This document shows, one piece after another, positions 8,401 to 10,486 of a DNA stretch of 10,486 nucleotides. Under the pieces are notes generated by a model that worked only from the letters and a program-made list of their open reading frames with translations, did no database searches and was not told the DNA's origin. Numbering within the stretch: position 1 is the first letter of the stretch; every line of letters starts with the position of its first letter. The position numbers and the translations under genes were made by a program. The DNA is from PeH17 sp964414925 (GTDB taxonomy: Bacteria; Bacillota; Clostridia; Christensenellales; CAG-138), in NCBI GenBank assembly GCA_964414925.1, contig CAYPXV010000052.1, positions 1 through 10,486 on the forward strand, written 5' to 3'.

Positions 8401-8940
8401 GCCGCCTCTTGCCGCAAACTGACCTTTACCCTCGCAAACATCCGTGCGTTCATAGCCTGCTTGTGCGAATAGTTTCAATAAAGCCTGAGGGCTGATTATC
8501 ATGCCTACTTTCAAACTATGCGAACAACCTGCAATGGCTTCCGGCATAACAAGCTGCTGCATGACAGCTTCAATGCTTGCCACAACCGTAATGTTCGTTT
8601 TCCCGCTGACCAATGCGCTTAACACCTTCATGCGTTGTGCGCTTAATTCTTGGGATTGTGCGATGCCTCGTGCGTTAAGCGGAACTTCCCTTGCCGGAAA
8701 CAGCAGGACGTTCGAATTATATGCGGAAATGAACTCATATGCCTGCTTTGCCGCAAGTGCGCTCGGTGAGATAAACAGCATCGTAGTGCCGAGACCTGCT
8801 TGCAATGCACTTGAAATATGCATTCTTTGCGATTCGCCCAAACCGAACACGCTCACAGGTCCTTCGCCAGACTTTACGGCATTTTTCAGTCGTACATAGT
8901 TATTCGATTTTTCCAATACTTTAAACAGAGGGTTAGTCAT
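5455..8940 (-). CDS. mfd: Transcription-repair coupling factor Mfd
   Basis: A full-length 1161-residue Mfd. This ATP-driven DNA translocase binds RNA polymerase stalled at lesions, pushes it off and recruits UvrA for nucleotide excision repair. The N-terminal UvrB-like region includes VLLFPAREVPLNARG and GQFAARGGCIDVFP. The RNA-polymerase-interacting domain is around 480-550 (VGDLVVHERHGIGRFDG, LYIPTDQLDRIQKYIG). The translocase core has Walker A GDVGYGKTE (Lys643), DEEQ (738-741), SATPIPRTL, STIIESGIDI and QLRGRIGRG. The C-terminal regulatory domain begins near TTMEVGIDAFIPSKYI. All helicase motifs are intact. The ATG at 8940 has GGAG 9 nt upstream and overlaps the hutD stop by 8 nt; the C-terminus overlaps the next gene by 8 nt. 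A repair gene between a HutD-like gene and two unknown genes is an uncommon setting to my knowledge. Confidence 0.99.
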   Translation of the reverse strand: MTNPLFKVLEKSNNYVRLKNAVKSGEGPVSVFGLGESQRMHISSALQAGLGTTMLFISPSALAAKQAYEFISAYNSNVLLFPAREVPLNARGIAQSQELSAQRMKVLSALVSGKTNITVVASIEAVMQQLVMPEAIAGCSHSLKVGMIISPQALLKLFAQAGYERTDVCEGKGQFAARGGCIDVFPVTTQNPIRIEFFDDEIDTMREYDPITQRSIQNIMEVYIPCAGELPLTPELCENAVNALKSHAHFGQELEKIKNGILPDNALSFIPLFCRERYCLIDYLPKDGMILIDEPARIDESAKYVYTSFMNELGDVLAADEGHPLQEGLVNTPTYVINRLNTSQTVMLFAFSRAYALISPKLIIKAETVPAPRYMLGVENLDEALKQDIIAWKKKQYSILIYAGSHAQRVQDLLRELDIDAPIIEKAERDILPRELSIVAETIPMGFEYPDISLVVLSEHELFGAEFRLRPTSVKRNKQQLSVSELSVGDLVVHERHGIGRFDGVTTLKVDGKTRDYIELYYHGGNKLYIPTDQLDRIQKYIGGDAEKQKLSRLGSSEWQKTVSRTKASVKQLAFDLLKLYGDRSRRKGYKFSPDTDWQRRLELSFPFTETADQLTSIAEIKKDMESDRIMDRLLCGDVGYGKTEVALRAAFKCVMDGKQCAFLVPTTILAQQHYNTLTARYADFPVNVALLCRFKTSAEVAEIKRKLKKGEIDIIIGTHSILAKDVKFHDLGLLIIDEEQRFGVNHKEQIKNMKLNVDVLTLSATPIPRTLHMSMSGIRDMSVIDTPPEERFPIQTYVLEYSDRVIREAILKELGRGGQVFYLYNNVKTMDLFAEKLSSLIPEATVVCAHGQMPEQQLEKTMLDFIDNKFNVLLCSTIIESGIDIRNANTLIVHNADCFGLSQLYQLRGRIGRGSRLAYAYFTYEQDKILSEVAFKRLSAIKQFTQFGAGFRIAMRDLEIRGAGDILGAEQHGHMQAVGYEMYCRLINSAIKQAKGEKDIPTVETTMEVGIDAFIPSKYIAREETRMQMYKRIASIDNIDDYRDVQDEFIDRFGDMPIPVQNLLEISLYKAKAAKMSIVKVTAKRGEAGLIITKNTNIDPIKLIDMISKLNNASVNLADETILTFKKRDEEPENMFKLIKSTIDSLSSICIENFSEQQDE

Positions 8941-9466
8941 ATCGGGAATCTCCGACGAGTTTTACTTTGAAAATTGCCGCATTATCACTTAAACATTCTT
9001 TAAATTCTCCGTCATTTAAAACAACGGCATATCCGCTTTCATGGTAAAACAGCAGCACAAAATCATCTTTTGACAAATTAAAGTCAAAGCTTTCTCCGGC
9101 TTCGGCAAAGAATAATTCTCCTGTTGCGCTTCCTTTTTTCAGCATAAGATTCAAATCCCTTGCTTTCCCTTCGCAGTGGGTATTGTCACCGCCGTCAAAA
9201 TGATAGACATTTGCAAACGGCTTAACGCTCACTTCGTTCTTTCCGTTTGAAAGGCGCATTTCGCCTTGCAGTGATGCAATTAGCCTGTTATAGTCGGGAA
9301 GCAATGTAAAGTCAGAACTTTCAAGTTCCACCAATGCCGTGCTTACTCTGAAAATAAAATTACGTTCGGCATAAACCGAGTGCTGCGGATAAATGAATAT
9401 TTCGGTCGTTGTTCCTCCCGACCATTTTGAGACCGACATTAAGTTATTTGAAATTATCTTCCTCAT
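8933..9466 (-). CDS. HutD/Ves family cupin-like protein
   Basis: A 177-residue protein with the marks of the HutD/Ves (DUF886) family: SKWSGGTTTEIFIYP (13-27), FTLLPDYNRLIASLQGEMRL (53-72), and FDGGDNTHCEGKARDLNLMLKKG (90-112). The family has a double cupin-like barrel. HutD of Pseudomonas is linked to histidine utilisation and E. coli Ves to a stress response, but the molecular role is poorly defined. No hut genes are seen here. The start at 9466 is chosen because CGGAG lies 7 nt upstream and the family begins close to WxGGTTxE. A longer frame from GTG at 9550 lacks a ribosome site. It is the first gene of the mfd operon, about 100 nt downstream of the inferred transcript start. The stop overlaps the mfd start by 8 nt. 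Confidence 0.85.
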   Translation of the reverse strand: MRKIISNNLMSVSKWSGGTTTEIFIYPQHSVYAERNFIFRVSTALVELESSDFTLLPDYNRLIASLQGEMRLSNGKNEVSVKPFANVYHFDGGDNTHCEGKARDLNLMLKKGSATGELFFAEAGESFDFNLSKDDFVLLFYHESGYAVVLNDGEFKECLSDNAAIFKVKLVGDSRYD

Positions 9467-9473
9467 TTTGTTT

Positions 9474-9478
9474 CTCCG
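9474..9478 (-). promoter_or_regulatory. Ribosome binding site of the hutD-like gene
   Basis: CGGAG on the minus strand, 7 nt before the ATG at 9466. It decides the start against longer in-frame alternatives at 9550 (GTG) and 9544 (ATG), which have no purine-rich site before them. Confidence 0.7.
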
Positions 9479-9529
9479 AAAAAATACAATCTTAACAGGC
9501 TGCTGCATACCAATGAAATCGCATTTGAA

Positions 9530-9541
9530 CCGAGAACTCGG
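9530..9541. repeat. Short inverted repeat CCGAG-AA-CTCGG in the hutD-mfd leader
   Basis: Five-base arms separated by two bases, inside the inferred 5' untranslated region of the hutD-mfd transcript and about 30 bp downstream of its -10. It could be a repressor operator or a small hairpin. It does not match the Gram-positive LexA consensus. It is short enough to be chance. Confidence 0.3.
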
Positions 9542-9571
9542 CATGAACACAGTACAACAACCTCTGCTTTT

Positions 9572-9600
9572 ATTATACCTTTTCCGTTATCCAAAAACAA
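9572..9600 (-). promoter_or_regulatory. Sigma-A-type promoter of the hutD-mfd operon
   Basis: On the minus strand TTGTTT (9600-9595), a 17-nt spacer and a perfect TATAAT (9577-9572). The -35 is weak (TTG then TTT) while the -10 and spacing are ideal. The leader to the ATG at 9466 would be about 100 nt. Confidence 0.65.
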
Positions 9601-9685
9601 GGAGTAAAGAGAAATTTCCGACAGTTACTTTTAAATGCGGCGGATTCATTTTAAGACGAAGTTTTAGCGTAAAAAGAAAAGACGC

Positions 9686-9714
9686 TTGCATTCACGTAAA
9701 ATAATGTTTATAAT
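9686..9714 (+). promoter_or_regulatory. Sigma-A-type promoter of the FabG-like reductase gene
   Basis: TTGCAT (9686-9691), a 17-nt spacer and a perfect TATAAT (9709-9714), followed by the ribosome site at 9730-9735 and the ATG at 9743. The leader would be only about 20 nt. It diverges from the hutD-mfd promoter, with roughly 85 bp between the two -35 boxes. Confidence 0.75.
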
Positions 9715-9729
9715 TGGAAATGAATAAAA

Positions 9730-9735
9730 AAGGAG
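9730..9735 (+). promoter_or_regulatory. Ribosome binding site that chooses ATG 9743 over GTG 9737
   Basis: AAGGAG, with 7 nt to the ATG at 9743. Only one base separates it from the in-frame GTG at 9737, which is too close for initiation. Confidence 0.75.
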
Positions 9736-9742
9736 AGTGGGA

Positions 9743-10477
9743 ATGAAAAAATCAGCCATAGTAACCGGGGCATCGGGAGGAATAGGACGAGAGATAGCAA
9801 AGTCTCTGGCATTTGCGGGATGGAGCGTTCTTATTAATTATAATATGAACAAAGAGGCTGCCGAATCGCTTTGCGCACAGCTCAACGAACAGGGTTGTCG
9901 TGCAATGACTTTTAAAGCGGATGTCGGCGTTAAAGACGAAGTTGAGAAGATGAAGCTTTTTGCAGAGGAAAAACTCGGTGAAATAGAGCTTGTGATAAAC
10001 AATGCAGCAATAGCGTATACGGGACTGTTTCAATCAATGTCCGATGAAAGTTGGAATAAGGTTATCAATACAAATTTAAACGGAGTTAGAAATGTAATTT
10101 CCGCAGTTCTTCCGTCAATGATTGAAAAGCGAAGCGGAAACATAATCAACGTTTCATCAATATGGGGAAGCAATGCAGCTTCATGTGAAGTATGCTATGC
10201 CTGCACCAAAGCTGCAGTAGAGTCTCTCACACGTTCTTTGGCTGCCGAACTTGCACCCTGCGGCATACGCATCAACTGCGTTGCTCCGGGATGTATAGCA
10301 ACGGATATGACACTTTCACTGGGAGAAGAAACGGTTGAAATGCTAAAGAATGAAACACCGCTTCAAAGGCTGGGCACCGCAAGGGATGTTGCCAACGCCG
10401 TATTGTTTCTTGCGTCCGATACTTCATCCTTTATTACAGGACAAGTGCTGACCGTTGACGGAGGATTTACACTTTAA
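9743..10477 (+). CDS. SDR-family reductase, FabG-like; probable EF-P 5-aminopentanone reductase (YmfI type)
   Basis: A 244-residue classical short-chain dehydrogenase/reductase, cytosolic and NAD(P)H dependent. The Rossmann motif TGASGGIG is at 8-15, ADV at 59-61 and NNAA at 86-89. The catalytic residues Asn111, Ser139, Tyr152 and Lys156 are all present with FabG-like spacing, and the C-terminus ends TVDGGFTL. The INYN end of beta strand 2 (31-34) and the stretch SSIWGSNAASCEVCYACTK (138-156) resemble the group annotated as elongation factor P 5-aminopentanone reductase, which reduces a lysine-linked modification on EF-P. A 3-oxoacyl-ACP reductase role is the alternative, and no fatty-acid genes are visible to favour it. 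The ATG at 9743 follows AAGGAG by 7 nt; a GTG at 9737 is too close to that site. The gene has its own promoter and is probably the first gene of an operon. Confidence 0.88.
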   Translation: MKKSAIVTGASGGIGREIAKSLAFAGWSVLINYNMNKEAAESLCAQLNEQGCRAMTFKADVGVKDEVEKMKLFAEEKLGEIELVINNAAIAYTGLFQSMSDESWNKVINTNLNGVRNVISAVLPSMIEKRSGNIINVSSIWGSNAASCEVCYACTKAAVESLTRSLAAELAPCGIRINCVAPGCIATDMTLSLGEETVEMLKNETPLQRLGTARDVANAVLFLASDTSSFITGQVLTVDGGFTL

Positions 10478-10479
10478 AT

Positions 10480-10486
10480 AAGGAGG
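10480..10486 (+). promoter_or_regulatory. Ribosome binding site of a gene starting just past the window
   Basis: AAGGAGG forms the last seven bases, 2 nt after the reductase stop codon. A start codon is expected within about 5-10 nt to the right, so the reductase is probably the first gene of an operon. No terminator lies between. Confidence 0.65.

Noticed and set aside
5455..8940. mfd and cas3 proximity as a shared defence/repair system
   Set aside because: They are in separate transcription units with a terminator, a promoter and a tRNA gene between, so there is no sequence evidence for joint function.
9530..9541. LexA/SOS box for the mfd operon
   Set aside because: CCGAG-AA-CTCGG lacks the CGAAC-N4-GTTCG pattern of Gram-positive LexA sites.
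8933..9550. Longer hutD start at 9550
   Set aside because: The start would be GTG without a purine-rich site, and the extra residues are not part of the family core.
9393..9704. 103-codon plus-strand frame across the hutD start and promoter region
   Set aside because: It overlaps the conserved N-terminus of the HutD-like gene and both divergent promoters, with no ribosome site.

Overview
The window looks like chromosomal DNA of a Gram-positive, moderately AT-rich Bacillota bacterium, most likely a clostridium. Four things suggest this: strong AGGAGG-type ribosome sites, short gene overlaps, a CCA-encoding tRNA gene, and the residue style of Mfd, the type I-C Cas proteins and the FabG-like reductase. 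I cannot fix the family or species from sequence alone.

Left part, minus strand, 1-3361: the front half of a type I-C CRISPR-cas operon, transcribed right to left as cas3, cas5 (Cas5c/Cas5d), cas8c. Cas8c runs off the left edge after 90 codons. Cas3 keeps its HD nuclease and DExH helicase motifs, and Cas5 keeps the residues expected for pre-crRNA cleavage, so the part seen looks functional. No CRISPR repeats, cas7, cas4, cas1 or cas2 lie in the window; they would be expected beyond position 1. The operon begins only 64 bp after the 3' end of a tRNA-Val(CAC) gene on the same strand. A 10-bp hairpin occupies most of that gap and no clear promoter is seen in it. A tRNA 3' end is a classic landing site for mobile DNA.

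Middle part, minus strand, 3576-9600: a tightly packed four-gene operon, hutD-like, mfd, a small papain/C39-like cysteine-protease-fold protein, and a polytopic membrane protein. Overlaps are 8 and 8 bp and the last gap is 4 bp. It starts at a TATAAT promoter (9572-9600) and ends at a long hairpin (3576-3631) in front of the tRNA promoter (3519-3547). Mfd is the transcription-repair coupling factor. The two genes after it are of unknown function and form the least explained module of the window.

Right part, plus strand, 9686-10486: a divergent promoter (TTGCAT, 17 bp, TATAAT) drives an SDR-family reductase of FabG type, whose active-site region resembles the EF-P 5-aminopentanone reductase (YmfI) group. 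A fresh AAGGAGG ribosome site in the last bases of the window shows that another gene follows at once.

I see no insertion sequence, rRNA, CRISPR array or broken gene. The most notable points are the type I-C locus abutting a tRNA gene, and the unexplained protease-like/membrane-protein pair coupled to mfd.
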